This document shows, one piece after another, positions 45,935 through 58,649 of a DNA stretch of 64,000 nt. The stretch comes from Oscheius onirici (taxonomy: Eukaryota; Nematoda; Chromadorea; Rhabditida; Rhabditidae). The DNA is taken from NCBI GenBank assembly GCA_932521025.1, contig OW051473.1:7936001-8000000 (forward strand). Direction: 5' to 3'. The position numbers and the translations under genes are program-made. The notes under the pieces were generated by a model. The model was not told where the DNA came from. It saw only the letters and a program-made list of their open reading frames with translations, and ran no database searches. Within the stretch, counting starts at the first letter, position 1. The number at the start of each line of letters is the position of its first letter.

Positions 45935-47206
45935 TATCTCATTTACCTGAAAACAAGAAAATGCGCTGGGCAACATGATACGAAAGGCACGCGAAACCGT
46001 CATTGCCTTGGTGTATCAAGAGTCTCTTCGAAAGAGAGGAAGGTCATTCCCGTTCAAATTTTAATACATTTTCCAACAAAAGTGGGCATAATGAAGAGTA
46101 TGGAGACAAAAGCAAAAAACTAACAAAAATCATTACTGGTGGCCTCTGTCGGGACAGATGCCGAGAACGGGGTGTAACAAATGTGAACCTGTTCGACTCA
46201 TAATTTTGTTGTAGATTACTCATTAAAGGAAGAGGGGTGCCGCAGTGCAGGAGACCTACGCCAGAGAGTAATTGTTTTGTTGCAACTCGGTGGGCTGGAA
46301 TCAATGTTGCGAACTATGTTGGCGGAAGGGCTTACAAACAATCAAGAATAAAAAGATCTGACGCGTGAGTGTGGCCAAATTTATTGGATTTTATGCTGGA
46401 ATTTCAAGATGTGAATTATTCCAGGTATAATAAGATGATGTCTTCTAGTGATTCAGATAATTCATAGAATATAGAGAGCCGGAGGGCATGATATAACAGA
46501 ATCAGAAGTCGATATCTTCTCTCAACATTCGAGGGATTCGAAGCGTTCACTTCACATTCTCTGAAATTCTTCTCCTGCTAACTTTTTCTCTCGCATCATC
46601 TGAAAACACCAAATTGTACTTGTTTGATGTCCATTTCCCCATAAATGTTTGCGTTTTCACAATATCGCAAATATCATAATCAAAGATAATCAACCTTAAA
46701 CTACCACACAGTCAGTGCAAGAATCTTTCGTATGTCACGCCTAATGAGTTCCTAATTGTTTGTTGCTCAAATCGGCAACGTTCCCAAGACAGTTTTTATT
46801 ATTTTCCCATAATAAATCACAAGCTGTCAATGATATTGCTAGCAGATAACATCTAGAGCAGTCTATTGACCGCAATGATTCCACAGTGTACTTAGCTGTC
46901 GTGGCTCTTTCCAACTTTCGAATTTGCATCTTCGCGCCTTTCGCTATCAGTTTGACCTGACACTACCTTCCTCGCAGACTCCGTTTTCAGAGATATCTTA
47001 TCTCGTTTAATGGCCAAGCACTTTTTCCTAGAGAACGCTCGAATGCTGCTCCAGAAAGATCTGATTGTTATGAACTCCCGATTTCGCAACCGTACCCGCC
47101 TCTGCTCAAATAGAGAGGCGATGGTAAACAGAGGCCCGATAAGATAATTGTTCACTCCTTCCTTGTCCAGTGATATTAATGCATTTAGACTGATCATTTT
47201 TCAGGC
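45935..47206. promoter_or_regulatory. Divergent intergenic region
   Basis: 1.27 kb lies between the 5' ends of the minus-strand channel gene and the plus-strand LRR gene, so it should hold both promoters. No convincing exon was found, only short antisense ORFs around 46044 and 46892. The right end is a TTTTTCAG acceptor two bases before the LRR gene's ATG. Confidence 0.45.
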
Positions 47207-47893
47207 ATGATTCCCATTTGCGCTGCTTCAAAAAGTCACAGCGGGGTCAGTTCGCAGTTAAAGAAGAGAATCGACCAGCGCGCCTTATCAATCGACATCA
47301 GCGACCAGCAATTCCGGTATGATGAACGGGATCTCTAGCGGGGCTAAAGTTGTTTTTTAGACTGCTCCCTTCCGAAGTCTTGACAGCTCGTGAAACTATA
47401 GAACATCTCATAGCTGATGCAAACTTCTTCAGCGAAAATGCCATGAAAATACCGCTTTTCCCCAAACTGAAAACACTGACCTTAAATGATAATAAAGTGA
47501 GTCAACGACATAATCTCTTGTCATTTTGGTCAAGTGTGACGTGTGAACAAACAAATTCTTCAGATTCGTAACATTTCCACCTTCCTACAGAACATTTCTT
47601 CAAGTTGCCCAAATCTTCAGACACTGAGCTTGACCGGAAATCCTGGGTGGCCGTCAATCTCGGATAGCGCAAAATACAAGAAATTCAGGTACAATGGTTT
47701 TGCTTTGAAGCCAAAAGTAGTTTTTAGAAAAGCGACTATCAAAATGCTTCCAAAGCTGAGGAATCTGGATGGTGTTTCGCTCAAGAGGAAGCTTTCGACA
47801 TCCAGCAACGGTTCGAGCTCAGCCAGCAGTATTTGCAGCTCGGACTCATTGGATTCAATCGAATCGACAGTAGAATTTATATGTTCCCAATAA
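47207..47893 (+). CDS. Leucine-rich repeat protein similar to LRMDA (C10orf11)
   Basis: Four exons join in phase. After an N-terminus rich in basic residues (MIPICAASKSHSG), two or three LRRs read FPKLKTLTLNDNKI and CPNLQTLSLTGNPGWPS. These are followed by YKKFR, which splices over a 42-nt intron to KATIKMLPKLRNLDG. This LRR-then-cap order, including the KLxxLD cap, matches vertebrate LRMDA, a melanosome-linked LRR protein that binds Rab32/38 partners. The C-terminus is a Ser-rich tail (STSSNGSSSASS). There is no signal peptide, so it is cytosolic. The cap is also found in other LRR-cap proteins, so orthology is probable, not proven. Confidence 0.75.
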
Positions 47894-49688
47894 CAAAAAC
47901 GAAAAATAAACATTTGATCTTGTTCGCTTATCTCCCTACAGCTGATGCAAGTGTGCCTCTGGTCTCGGAGAGCGGCACTTTGAGTTAACCATCTCGGCTG
48001 ATGAGGTCAGCAAAAAAGAATATTCCATTTGGCTCTGTGTGGACCTCATTTCAGGACCAAAAGCAGCTTTCGTGATGACTGCAGTTTTGTTGAACCCGCC
48101 TCTGAGTGCTATCAGCCGTCTCTCCGGATGAACCCTCCCTGAACCAGCGTTTTATCTACTCTCATTTTGTTTTGATTGCTTCGGTCGAATTCAATTGGCT
48201 CGGGAGCTCTGAAGCCTGAAAGTTTCTCTCAATTGCTTGCCTGGTTTGGTGGTCTCCGCGGTAAACGGAGCACAAATGGGACATCCTACAAAACAGAAAA
48301 ATTGCTTCCGTCAGCTCTGGCCTTCTAACCTTTGCAAAACGCCCATCAGCTTTGGTGATTCGTGTTGACACGCACGTGGGACATCTTCGGATTTTGCTCT
48401 TTTCACGAGATTAGGCCGAAACGAACTCTAGTCTTTTTTGTTCAAGTCGGAAACTTTGTGTTCACTATGTTTTTGACTGCGGGCTTCTTTTGATATTTCC
48501 CATATTTTTTATCCATTTTACACAGAACATTGAGTTCTCAGCTACAAAATTTGGTTGTCCAATTTTGAATATAGTATACACTTTTCGAGATGATCTTGCT
48601 CGTGTTTTGTTGGTGCCTTCCTGAAAACCAAGTAGTAAAGGTACAACTGATCAAAAATATCCAGGAAGTAATTCATAAGGTCTTGGTCCAATTTCTGCAG
48701 TATTGACGATGTTTGAACCCCCGGGGCTGTCCTTTAGTAACCGTTGTAGTCGTCCTCATGACAGCTTAACACATCGACCTTCTCCCCTTGGACGATTATT
48801 TCCTGGATTACAGGTATTTTAGAGCGTCTCAAAAGGAGAGGACAATCAGATTATACCCCGCAGAAAATGACGGGTTTCTTCCTTCTGTCTGACTTCTGAA
48901 CTAGTTGTGCTATGTTTCTATTATGTCTTCCGTCCATTTGAACAAAAGTCAAGTTCACTTCCTTTCTTTTCAAATTTTTGAACCCTTGGAACGCGTCTCA
49001 GTTCTAGGAAGATTAGAGTTTCCCTATTTGTCAAAGTGGGCACTTATTAGAATTTAAAAAAAATACGTGCCAAAAGACAATCCACCCATTTCAATTTAAT
49101 CTGATTGCCTAGGCTCTTGCTGGGCTCGCCGTCGTTTTACGGCTGTTTTGACTCATCCCGTTCCTTTCACTGCCCTAAAATCCCCAACAAACAAGTCTGA
49201 TTGCTAGGTTATCGTGACCATTAGCCAAAATGGAACACAGCCATTTGTAGGGAAATTTTGTTTTTCTCTCGTGGCCCTCTTCTGCCTCTAAAAGCCTAAC
49301 AAACATCAGGTCATAGGTTTATGGATGACCTTCCGCATGGCTACTCTTTCTCTTTGCCAGTTCATCCGATTATTCCCGGGGCTTCACTTTTGGCCAAGAG
49401 CTCATTCTCGTCATAATCCATTGTTCTTTTACCAATTTTGCTGCTAAAACGAGAAGACTAATGTAACCTATCTCTGGAGGGGAAAGACGTCCCAAATCCT
49501 TTTGAACTGTGGTCGTTTCACTCCCACTAATTTCTCATATCAACGGCTTCAGTAGTTCAAAGAAGTACCCGATCATGAGATTGCCAAGCACTATATTGAC
49601 ATAGGCTTCAACTTTCTCTGCCAGTCTTCAAATTTCCTCTTTCCCTAATCTCTTTCAAGGGCCCAAAAAACTTCCGTCTTCCAGGTTA
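47894..49688. other. Intergenic stretch
   Basis: No exon chain is supported over 1.8 kb. A minus-strand 69-codon ORF at 48162-48371 (contains YRGDHQTRQAIERNF) is preceded by an AAAG acceptor-like site but has no partner exon. The rest is probably promoter sequence of the small membrane protein at 49689. Confidence 0.35.
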
Positions 49689-50163
49689 ATGGAACATGCG
49701 ATGCACGAGCTCAAGTTGAACGTAAACGAATTCTATCAGAATGAAGAGGTGCGACACCTTCTTATGAGCGACGAGGCTCCTCCGTTTCCTGGTCCAGCAG
49801 ACGAAGAGTACTTTCTGGCCGGCGAGAGGTACTATGAAGTGGGTGAACATGCGTTTTTTTTACCATTTTTAATGTTTTTTTAGTGTGTAATGGGCAGCCG
49901 GTTATGTCGTATTAGCCGATCGTCGATCCTCGCCATGGCACTTTTCTGCACTCTAGCCGTGGCTGTCATTCTCATTTCCGTTGTATTGCTTTGCACTGTA
50001 ATTACGATGACGAGTCCAAGTGAGGTAAGTGGACGCTCCCGTACCGTATAGTCTGCCCATTTTTCAGGAGCCGGACCCCTCTGACGAGGTTGTTGGAGTC
50101 ATAAACTGGTTACACTACCCCGTGGGAGAAATGCTCGTCAAGAGCAACCGCACGTCACACTGA
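49689..50163 (+). CDS. Small single-pass membrane protein, about 120 aa
   Basis: Three exons with GT-AG introns encode this protein. The N-terminal half is acidic and hydrophilic (MEHAMHELKLNVNEFYQNEE). It is followed by a basic RLCRISRSS, then one strong membrane helix (ILAMALFCTLAVAVILISVVLL is longer than needed; its core is FCTLAVAVILISVVL). A short outer tail carries one sequon (SNRTSH). With no signal peptide and basic residues before the helix, it is predicted type II (N-terminus inside). AATAAA is at about 50212. No family was recognised. Confidence 0.65.
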
Positions 50164-50225
50164 TCTCGTCCCGCCGGTACCTGTATATTTATTGTCTTCC
50201 CAAAAGTTTTAATAAAGTGTTTAAT

Positions 50226-52177
50226 TCATAATGACGTCGTGAGGAAAGCGATAAACAATGTGAAAGAGACGCCACAGAAAATGCCTGAAAATGATTGCTT
50301 TGCAATCGTGTGTTTTTCTCTTCTACCCAGCATTAGGCATAATGCGGCGGTCATTCCCGCTATTTTGGCCTGGCTTGGGACAACGACTCGAGGTGCATAC
50401 ATCATTGCCAGACTACTAAAGTAACCAGAAGTTGTGGCCATCAGCACGCCACCGAAGAAAAACCACCATTCATCTGAAATAACAGTCAATATCATCAAAT
50501 CTCGTGTTGTTTTCACTTTTGAAGAGTACGGGGAGCGTCCTGTCTTGTGGTCTGTAGTTACAGAACATGAAGAAAGGAATGAGAAAACCTCTGAGAAGGA
50601 CGGGGATCCACAAGAATTTCGGACTTGGCTATAACTTTTTGTAGGACCCTAATTTCAGAACACTTACGAATTGAACAAAGTTCGCTGAAAGAGAGCCTAC
50701 AGTTGCGAAAACGTTGAAACAGAGGAAAGTTGTAATGGCGACGTATAAGTTTTCGGGCCAAATTGAGCTCCAAGGACTCGGTTCACCGGTCAGTGTTGAC
50801 TCTCTGTACAATGGTGTAGCTGTCATCATTGCTGGGAAAATGGTCAGCGTCACGAAGAAAATGAAGAACACGTTCCATAGTTGTACCCAGCACTGAAAAG
50901 TTGGAAAAGAAGTGACAAGACCTAAAGCACTACCTTTGAGAAGCAGTCAAGATATTGTCTGAATCCGGAGGACGATTCTGCTGCCACAGACCTAGCAGCA
51001 TTACCTTTGTCCACCCAGTAATGGTAAAACTCTTGTCTTGTCAAAAAAAATAACGAGAATCCACAAAGGAAAAGAACAGCCAGGGAGATGGCAAAATAGA
51101 CGAGAGCTTTTGTCTTGACATCGTCGTGGAACACTGAAATTTATTCTATTGGATGAAAACCGTTTGCTAGAGTCTGTCCATGAACATCGAAAAACATCGT
51201 TTCCAGTCAAAAATTTGTTTGCATATTTGTAAGACCGTAGACAAAACAGTTACATGTCGTTGTGGGTATCTAAAGATATAATCCAAATGATAGTTTCTTT
51301 ATCGATGCGGTGAGTTATATAACCATAAAGATTCTCTCGAATCTTAGAGAAACTCACCAATTGTGGCTCCCATTGAAACCAAAGTTGTGAACGTTCCGCA
51401 GATGTTGTTACCAAGTACTAGAGCATTCGAATATTCAGGCGGGAAATCGGCAAACATTCCAAAAATGGAGTTTTGATATAACCCATTAGAAAGATTGATT
51501 ATCCCAACGATTACCAAGGTGGTAACGTAGAACCAGCCCATTGCTGAAAATTCTTAAATTTTAAGTAAACATGAAAACCAATATTCTTCAGTTGGTGGAA
51601 CAAAAGCAATGAGAGCCATTGTAACCGTAATTGAGATGCAGTTAACCACTAGAGGACCCGCTATCCGGATCAGAAGAGATCCTCTGCAGAATGTCTTTTA
51701 AGACATGTAAGAATCTTACCCAATGACCAGAAGAACATTGACGATGTTTATGAACAAGTTCGGAAATTGAGCAGCCATCCCTAGAGCACTCATAAAGTTA
51801 GTCGCATAGTCTGTACGGTTTCCTCCAGGAGAAAACCAGTAGTCTACATAATACTAAAAAAGCATAAGTAGACTCAAAGACAGATAGAATTACATCTGGA
51901 GCAATAGTGATGAACATGTTCCAAGGTATCAAAGCGCCAATCCCGTTGAGGAGCACAGTCATCCATACAAGACGACACTACAAACAAAACTATGCAATGT
52001 AAATTGCTTTTCTTTATAATCTATTTTAAAGTTTGGGATTATTCACCTTGTCTTTGGGTGGAATCTCATAAAACTTGGGCATCATTGGAGTGGTCTCATG
52101 AGGCCCTAGAACAGTATTTAAAACAATATGTTAACTGACTTACCCCTTTCATCGAGGAAAAGCTGCTCCCGTGGCAT
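50226..52177 (-). CDS. Equilibrative nucleoside transporter (ENT, SLC29 family)
   Basis: The N-terminus MPREQLFLDERG splices in phase to PHETTPMMPKFYEIPP, then DKCRLVWMTVLLNGIGALIPWN, the characteristic first ENT helix (G-x-G-x-L-x-P-W-N). Other landmarks are NGLYQNSIFGMFADFPP, LVLGNNICGTFTTLVSM, a long loop after helix 6 (VDKGNAARSVAAESS), FFVTLTIFPAMM, FNVFATVGSL and a C-terminal helix ending FIAFLTTSL. The number and order of hydrophobic segments fit the usual 11 helices. It carries nucleosides across the plasma or an organelle membrane down their gradient. Confidence 0.92.
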
Positions 52178-53763
52178 TATCTACAACAATAATTTTTCAA
52201 TGAAAAATAGTAAACGAAAAGGAGCGATTAATTCAAGCGGGTTTTGGAGTTTTCAGAGGCGTTATCACTGTCGGAACAGACTGATAGGAACACCGGCGGC
52301 AATATTGCCCAGGGGAAGAGAGAAATTTGAAAATAAAATCAGACCCAGATGCAACACGTGGTCATTTCCACGCTGCGGAAATTTGATAGACAATTAATCC
52401 AAAGTGTAAGCGGACTTTTGTCAACGTACAGGGCGCTCGTTCTCTTGAGAGCAAACAGATCTGAGGACTGCAGAAAGATGCCAACTGATTCACGAAAACA
52501 GCCGGTAAGCAGCGATAAGGACGACCAGATGGACAGTTTTTGAAAAACTTTGACACTATCAGTCGTCCAGTAGTCAACCTTTAATGGAAGGTCCTGGCAG
52601 GTCAGAACTACTGAATAATTGGCAAACAGAAAGACAAGATAATAAGTGTTTTGCACTCGTTTACGTACGCTTGTCGAAATTTTTGTAATGATTACGCTTC
52701 TTTTTTTGTCAAAGTTTTGTAATTTTGCCCTATGTTGTCGACATCTCGTTTGCAATTGAAGAGGCATACGGGAAAGTGTTAACTGAAGCATTTGTTCAAC
52801 TTTGGCTGTTCCATTGGTCTTGGATGGGTATGTTATCCTGGAAGAGCAAGAATGTAGTCAACTCAGGAATCTGTCGAGGGATCTGAAAAAGATACGAGTT
52901 TATCCCAGACGGTTGTGAGATCTGGGAACATGGCGAGGATAACAATTTTGCGATCGCCAGCTTTTGCCGCACGCGATATGGCTCCCAGACATAAAAGGAC
53001 GAATGCCAAGTATTACGGAAAACCAGTTGGGAGGTAGTCTCGAGATTAGCAGCACCAGCTCATACAGGCCAACTGGTTTTTCAACATGAAGAAAAGATTA
53101 TCCAGCTTTGTGATGTTCTGCAAAGTTGTAGCTTTTGATCTCCTCTACAAGATTGTAGAACATCGCAAAGCTTCAAAATGAGTTCTAGTAGTCGAAAAAC
53201 TGAAAATGACTCGAAAAGTCAAACTGACTCTAATAAAGCTGGGTAAGCACTCAAACCTTAGATAAACAGTGGAAAAGGATAATAATAGTTTACTTACACT
53301 TTATTTATCATTTGCCCTTCTTTACGGAGCGATTTGAAGTGAAAAACCTATGGTATACTTTATCCCCCCCCCCCCGCGCTGAATGGCCACGGGGGGGGAG
53401 GGGGAAAGTATACCACCCCAGTTCATACACTGAATTTGCTAGCCAAACTGCGCACATTACCATTTTGACCACACTGAATATTCATCGATCCGCAATCCGC
53501 GATAATGATGCATTCTGTTGAGAACTTGCGTTTGTAGACAATTTTTAATCCTCAGAGTTTGATCACATTACATTTTGCCTGGGAACTCATTTGCATCTCT
53601 GTTGACTATTTCACAGTTTCGTGATTATCACGATTTTAAAAACTTTGTTTACATGACAACTTTAGATAATTACGTTATCTTTAACTTCAAATGATGCTTT
53701 TGGAGTGATCTGAAACGAGTACACAGAGAATCGGGAAAGAGTGAACAGAAGACCGCAACTGTT
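52178..53763. other. Intergenic region with a C/G hairpin
   Basis: This is the promoter side of the ENT gene and the upstream flank of the mitochondrial-type gene at 53764. A 150-codon minus-strand ORF (52339-52791) has no recognisable features and is probably chance. The hairpin at 53351-53415 is listed separately. Confidence 0.4.
53351..53415. repeat. 25-bp inverted repeat with poly-C and poly-G arms
   Basis: The left arm is TGGTATACTTTAT followed by twelve C. The right arm, after 15 nt, is its reverse complement with two mismatches (G8-A-G5 then AAAGTATACCA). It forms a long hairpin, and its G-rich strand could also form a quadruplex. No target-site duplication is obvious. Confidence 0.85.
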
Positions 53764-54608
53764 ATGAAGACGCTGCAGCAGAGGACAATCTGGCTCAGAT
53801 TCTCAAGACGGAGCTCGACTATGCGCCGTTTTCACCAAGCTGCCGTCGGAAGACGAAACGGACGCCGGTTGCAGCAGTCGAATTGGCTCGACTTTCCGCC
53901 AAGTTCTGACACGTCATCAACACAAGAACATACTGATGGATAGTCACGACTCCCCGATCACCACCTGTCATCTGGAGCTTCAACAGGGCTCAGTGCACAA
54001 TTGGCAAAATAGTTCAAGACAGTCAATATCACCTTTATGGCTCAAAGGACCACCTTTCGGACAAAAAGAATCTGCGCGACGTACAGACGCTGGAAAAGGC
54101 TCTTGGTCATCTGCCTCTCTATTGCGATAAATATTTGCGATCTCAAGAAGAATTGTTTATAATAACGCTGGAAGATGCTTTGTCTCTTGGTTCTCCCGTA
54201 GTAGATCATACTCGAACTAAAGCAAGGTATTTTCAGTTCCAAGGAAAGCCGTTAGCCCGAATGTTTCAAACATCGAAGAGTGTCAAGAATTTTTTGGAAG
54301 AAAAGAGGGACACGATCAAACTCAACTTTGTTCCAGATTGTGAGATGGAAATTTATTCCTCGATGGTGAGTTTATAGAAAAGTTATGACCAATAACAGGT
54401 GACAACGCCATTTTCTCAAATCTTTTCATTCAAATTGGCTTCTTTGTTTGTTTCCAAATGCCCTCAGCATTTCGTACGAAATTCTGGAGATTTTGCACAG
54501 AAAATTACACAGAAATTAAAAAGATTAAGGAAATCTCAAAAAACTAGTTTATCTCAGAAAATCGTTAGAAGCCTCCTTCTCGAGAAAGTTTCTTCAATTT
54601 TTAAATAA
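53764..54608 (+). CDS. Orphan protein with mitochondrial-type N-terminus, 256 aa
   Basis: Three exons (53764-53902, 53944-54365, 54399-54608) are separated by 41- and 33-nt introns and join in phase throughout. The first 40 residues are rich in Arg, Ser and Gln with no acidic residue (MKTLQQRTIWLRFSRRSS, MRRFHQAAVGRRNGRR), typical of a mitochondrial import signal. The body contains KALGHLPLYCDKYLRSQEE and VDHTRTKARYFQFQGKP and ends in a Lys-rich helix (FAQKITQKLKRLRKSQK). AATAAA overlaps the stop region. It could be a mitochondrial ribosomal or RNA-processing protein, but the family was not recognised. Confidence 0.6.
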
Positions 54609-55459
54609 ATATATCAGCTGAAATTGACGGAGGAACATTTGGAAAAACACAACTTGTAGGCCTGGAGTTTTGGCGAAATGTGTATGACAGTACGGATGGG
54701 TGCGGAGACACAGAACCGGCTGATAGTCCATAACCTGAAAAAGATGTTTCAAGTGGAACTACCCTTTGATGAAGGAATGCAAAATATTCAGCATAGTCGT
54801 CTGACTTCTCATGAAGTAAACATTCTCAGGAGGGTTGACGTTGTTATCCAATATGTCAAGATGTTCTGGAAAGGATTAATCACATTTTGATAAGTTTTCT
54901 TTTGTAAGTGATACGTGTCTAACGTGTACAACCATTTTTATACGAGTTTTGTATGAAATTACTGTAGTTTAATGCATTTTCTAGGTAAAATATACGTTTT
55001 GAGAAAATCTCTTATTCATCCGATGGTGAAACGAACAAAAACTCATCCCGAAAAAGAACCGATCTCACTTTTCGCAGGATGGTGTAGTTATGGAGTTCTG
55101 GAGAGAGAAAGTTTTTGGACGGCTGAGCTTCAGAAAAGACTTACCTTGAAGCCTTGGTAGATGAGTAATCTAATTTATATAATAAAAACGGTTTCAGTGT
55201 AAGACTTTCTCAGGTTTGGTTCCGCCGCACAATTTTTCACTTTGCCCAACAGACAGACACACACAGGGACGTTAAAATTTTAATAGAATGGATTAAGCGT
55301 GGTTTTACATGTTTTTCATTTTTATTTGTTTTACATGTTTTTTCATTGTTTCATTTCGCGCGTCGAACTTTTGTCTGAAAACAATAAGCCTTTAAGCTGT
55401 ATTCAAAATTGGGGTATAAAACGTTTTTGTTTTGAAAAAATTTGAAAAACTGTTCACCA
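54609..55459. other. Exon-like fragments of uncertain affiliation
   Basis: Patches such as GLEFWRNVYDSTDG (about 54660), SHEVNILRRVDVVIQYVKM (about 54815) and WCSYGVLERESFWTAELQ (about 55080) read like protein. They sit in different frames with stops between them, and I could not join them. They may be a decayed gene. Confidence 0.3.
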
Positions 55460-57366
55460 ATGTGGGTCTTTCTTCTCACTACCGTCTTTGGTAATATAGC
55501 AGCTTCAGGATACTTTTCTGAAGACTACCTTGTGCATCATGTGAAAAAGTATGGTAGAACTTGACAATGTAAATTTTTCCAGTCATTTGAACAATGATAT
55601 TTCTCCTTGTCACGAACACGTGTGCTCCAAAGCTAATAGCTCGTCTCCGAAAGCCGCAACCGAGTTCATGGAAAAAATGATGGAAGACGTAATCATGACA
55701 AACCCCGAGTTGCGAAAACTTTACAATTTTCTGGAACAAATGGTATCAAACGTTTTAATATAACAACAGTCGGGTATTCAGAAACACAGAGAATTGCAAG
55801 CAAATGAACTCGAAGAGTTGAGGCAAAACCTAACCGAAACTTATCGAATTGGATGTAAACGGGATTTTGACCGTTGTATGAAAATCAACCACAATTTGGG
55901 GTGAGTTCTTTCATATCATGTTCCTTTCGTAGCCATACTAAAAGTATGTTTCGAATAGAAAAATAATAGAAAACCAATACAGTTTCAGTGCGTTTTTTTT
56001 CAGCCAAGTACCATTTAATGGTACTTCTGACGAGCTTGCCAATTTAATTGTTTCTAAACTTCAAACAAAGACTGATCCCGAACAACTGGTAAACATTCAC
56101 AACACAATTGGTCAGAATACACTGTTTAGAAACTCTACCAAGATTTTATTCGATTCAATGCCTTTTATCGGTTGGTATAAGCATTATTCTTATTGAAAGA
56201 TTTCATTCAGAGGTCTCTAGGACTCTGACTTTGTCGAGGTGAAAGGAACATACGATGCTCTTCAGACTACTATTGCCAAGTATGTGGATATTCTGAAGAA
56301 GCAGTTAGTCGAACATTTGAAGGTTAAACTCATTACATTGAAAAAACTGGGCTGTTAAGGAGTCGAAATGGATCAAGACCAGGCAACTCAATGAGCACTA
56401 TGCCAGAAAAGTGGGAAATCTTAAAATAAGCAGAAACCCTGCGGCAACCGCAAACGAAGACTATACGCGTAAGGTAACAAAGGACGGAATAATGTGTGAG
56501 AAGCTAATGGGAGTCAAATACGCAAAATACAAATAACTATGCGTCAAGTGAACTTGCAGCGATGCTTCAATTTTTGCGCCCTGAAATTTGAAAATACATA
56601 GTCGCTAAGAATCGCTAAGAAAGTTGTTTTGATTTCCTATTGACAATCAGACGATCATGTTGTTGGCCTATAAAAGTTGTATGCGTTAAATTAAAAATTA
56701 AGGTTTGGCAACAGTCCCGATGAAGTAGTTTCTTGCTATGGAACAGCTTTCCAACAGTTTAAGAGCAAACTGCCGCTGTTAGACCAGCTATTTAACCAAA
56801 ATGCAATGTACAATTTTAACGACGTTTATTTCTGGCCGCCAATGTGGAGTTGGATGGTCACTCTAAACTCTTCTTGGATAGGATAATCAATTCAGTTTAA
56901 AACAAATTCTTAGATCAGCAGTGTTGCCCTTGTAATCGGCCACGAGATTAGCCATACGATATTCAGTCATCAGCGTGACCACTACATTTCCGACAATGTG
57001 TAGTGTATCAAGAAACAACGAACCAATTACTACAGTATAATCCAAAGACATATAGGTGGACCAAATGTTTTTCTGGAAGATGCTGCTGATTCCATGGCTC
57101 TGGTTCTGTTCTTAGAACTGATTAAAAACGAAAAACATCAGTTGGTGTTTGCCCAGTCGCTTCCTGTTACCGAAGAACAATTCATGTTTTACGGAATGCC
57201 GGCAATGCAATGCGTGATAAAGGCTAAGAATCTTTAGTTTTTTTTCAATGAAGGTTTTTAAGGACGGCACAAAACTTTTTATACTTCCAATAAAATAAGG
57301 GTGAACCACCTCTTCCAGCATTCTGATGCATTCCACCAGGCTTTCAACTGCAAAAAGGGTCTTTAA
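55460..57366 (+). CDS. M13 (neprilysin-like) metallopeptidase, divergent
   Basis: The start MWVFLLTTVFGNIAASGYF is a signal peptide or anchor. Then come CHEHVCSKA and a helical N-domain through FDRCMKINHN, EVKGTYDALQTTIAKYV and EEVVSCYG-like sequence. The Asn-Ala-x-Tyr substrate motif appears as QNAMYNF, the zinc site as VIGHEISHTIF (HExxH), the third ligand region as EDAADSMAL (consensus ENxAD), and HSDAFHQAFNC near the end. An apparent TAG after SDN is removed if a 36-nt GTAGTG...CTACAG intron (about 57000) is spliced. At roughly 500 residues it is shorter than typical neprilysins (about 700-750). These are membrane or secreted enzymes that cleave peptides. The gene may be active or newly broken. 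Confidence 0.7.
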
Positions 57367-57769
57367 TATTCTTTTAAAAAATCTTTAATATTAAAGTGCA
57401 ATGGTGTCTGTGGCTGAATCTGTGACTGTGTTTGTTTGTCCGTGGCCACGAAATTTTGGTGTTTTGTTAAGAGTCGCCGCTGTTACCCAGACGACGCGGG
57501 TTCGATTAATCTCTTCGCCTCCAGCGTTTGAAGACGACATATTTACTATTAGAAATGAGGGGAAAAGGTGTATAAAACTGATGTGAGCTTTTTCAAAGAT
57601 TCGTTAAAAAGTGCTACAAACAATTACAAATCAAATTCACACTTTGGAAGGTATTATCTGAGAAACACTTTTGAGGCGGTTTTCATGCAAATTTCACGAA
57701 AACAAACATCGTAAAATTATTTTTTTAAGCCTTTGAATAACACTTTTTTTTATTTTACTAAAAAATTCA

Positions 57770-58563
57770 GGTTTGGGACTCTAGACGAAGTGGCATCGTG
57801 CTATGGAAGTGCTTTCCAACGATTCCGGGACAAGATGGAACTGCTAAAGGATGGTTTTTAAAACGAAAACGCAAGGTACGCAAGATGGGCACTGTTGGTC
57901 AAGATTTGACCGCCAATGTGGGGCTGGATGCTCACTCTTTACTCTTCTTGGGTGTGTCTTTCAGCATGCTATTTTAATTTGAGTTTTTAGGTGAGCAGTG
58001 TTGGCTTTATAATCGGTCACGAGATTAGTCATTCAATTTTCTCTTCAGACAAAGACAGCACTGAACTGCCAGATAATGTAAACTGCTTCGTACATCAACT
58101 GAATAATTACTGTCAAACACATCCTGAAGAAGAATGTGAGGTGACAAAGACGAACATCCACGAAAATTTTGCCGATTCCACTGCTCTGGTTCTGCTGTCG
58201 GAGTTGTTCGAAAAGGAAAAACATACACTTGTATTTGACGATTCGCTTTCCATAACTAAGGATCAGTTGTATGGAATAACTGCAGGATGGTGCAGGATGG
58301 TGAAAGGTTGAAAATGTTTTGATTTTCCAGAAGGTTTTTAGAAAAAGCCTTCAAAGAATACTCATATGACTAGCAAACCAAGAATTAACAGTCTTTTCAT
58401 GCATTCTGATGCTTTCCACAAAGCTTTCAACTGTCAGAAAGAAGATGCCATGTGGACACCAGAGGTGATTGCTTCAGGCTCAACACAATATCAGTTTGCA
58501 ACCCAGCAACCGCGCTCTGCTGGGATCAGATGCCGTCAAAAGACGCTGATTGCTAGTCATCAG
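57770..58563 (+). pseudogene. Second, 5'-truncated M13 peptidase copy
   Basis: The catalytic half only is duplicated: DEVASCYGSAFQRF, PPMWGWMLTLYSSW, then FIIGHEISHSIFS, ENFADSTALVLLSELFE and MHSDAFHKAFNCQKED, ending with a short tail. It matches exons of the copy at 55460 in order, with the zinc motif intact, but there is no N-terminal half. In-frame stops occur after LLKDGF and before PPMWGW. It may be a relic, or an exon source for the upstream gene. Confidence 0.75.
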
Positions 58564-58649
58564 TAAATATGCTAAAAAATGCTATGAAATTGATTTGAAA
58601 AGTCCAGGATTATTTTTGAATTATTCGTCCTTCTAGTCTTTTTCTTCGA

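Noticed and set aside
52339..52791. 150-codon minus-strand ORF upstream of the ENT gene
   Set aside because: No recognisable protein features, no splice context, and the ENT start is already explained at 52177.
57000..57010. Nonsense mutation proving the first M13 copy is a pseudogene
   Set aside because: The TAG lies inside a possible 36-nt GT-AG intron that restores the frame to the EDAADS motif, so the stop is not decisive.
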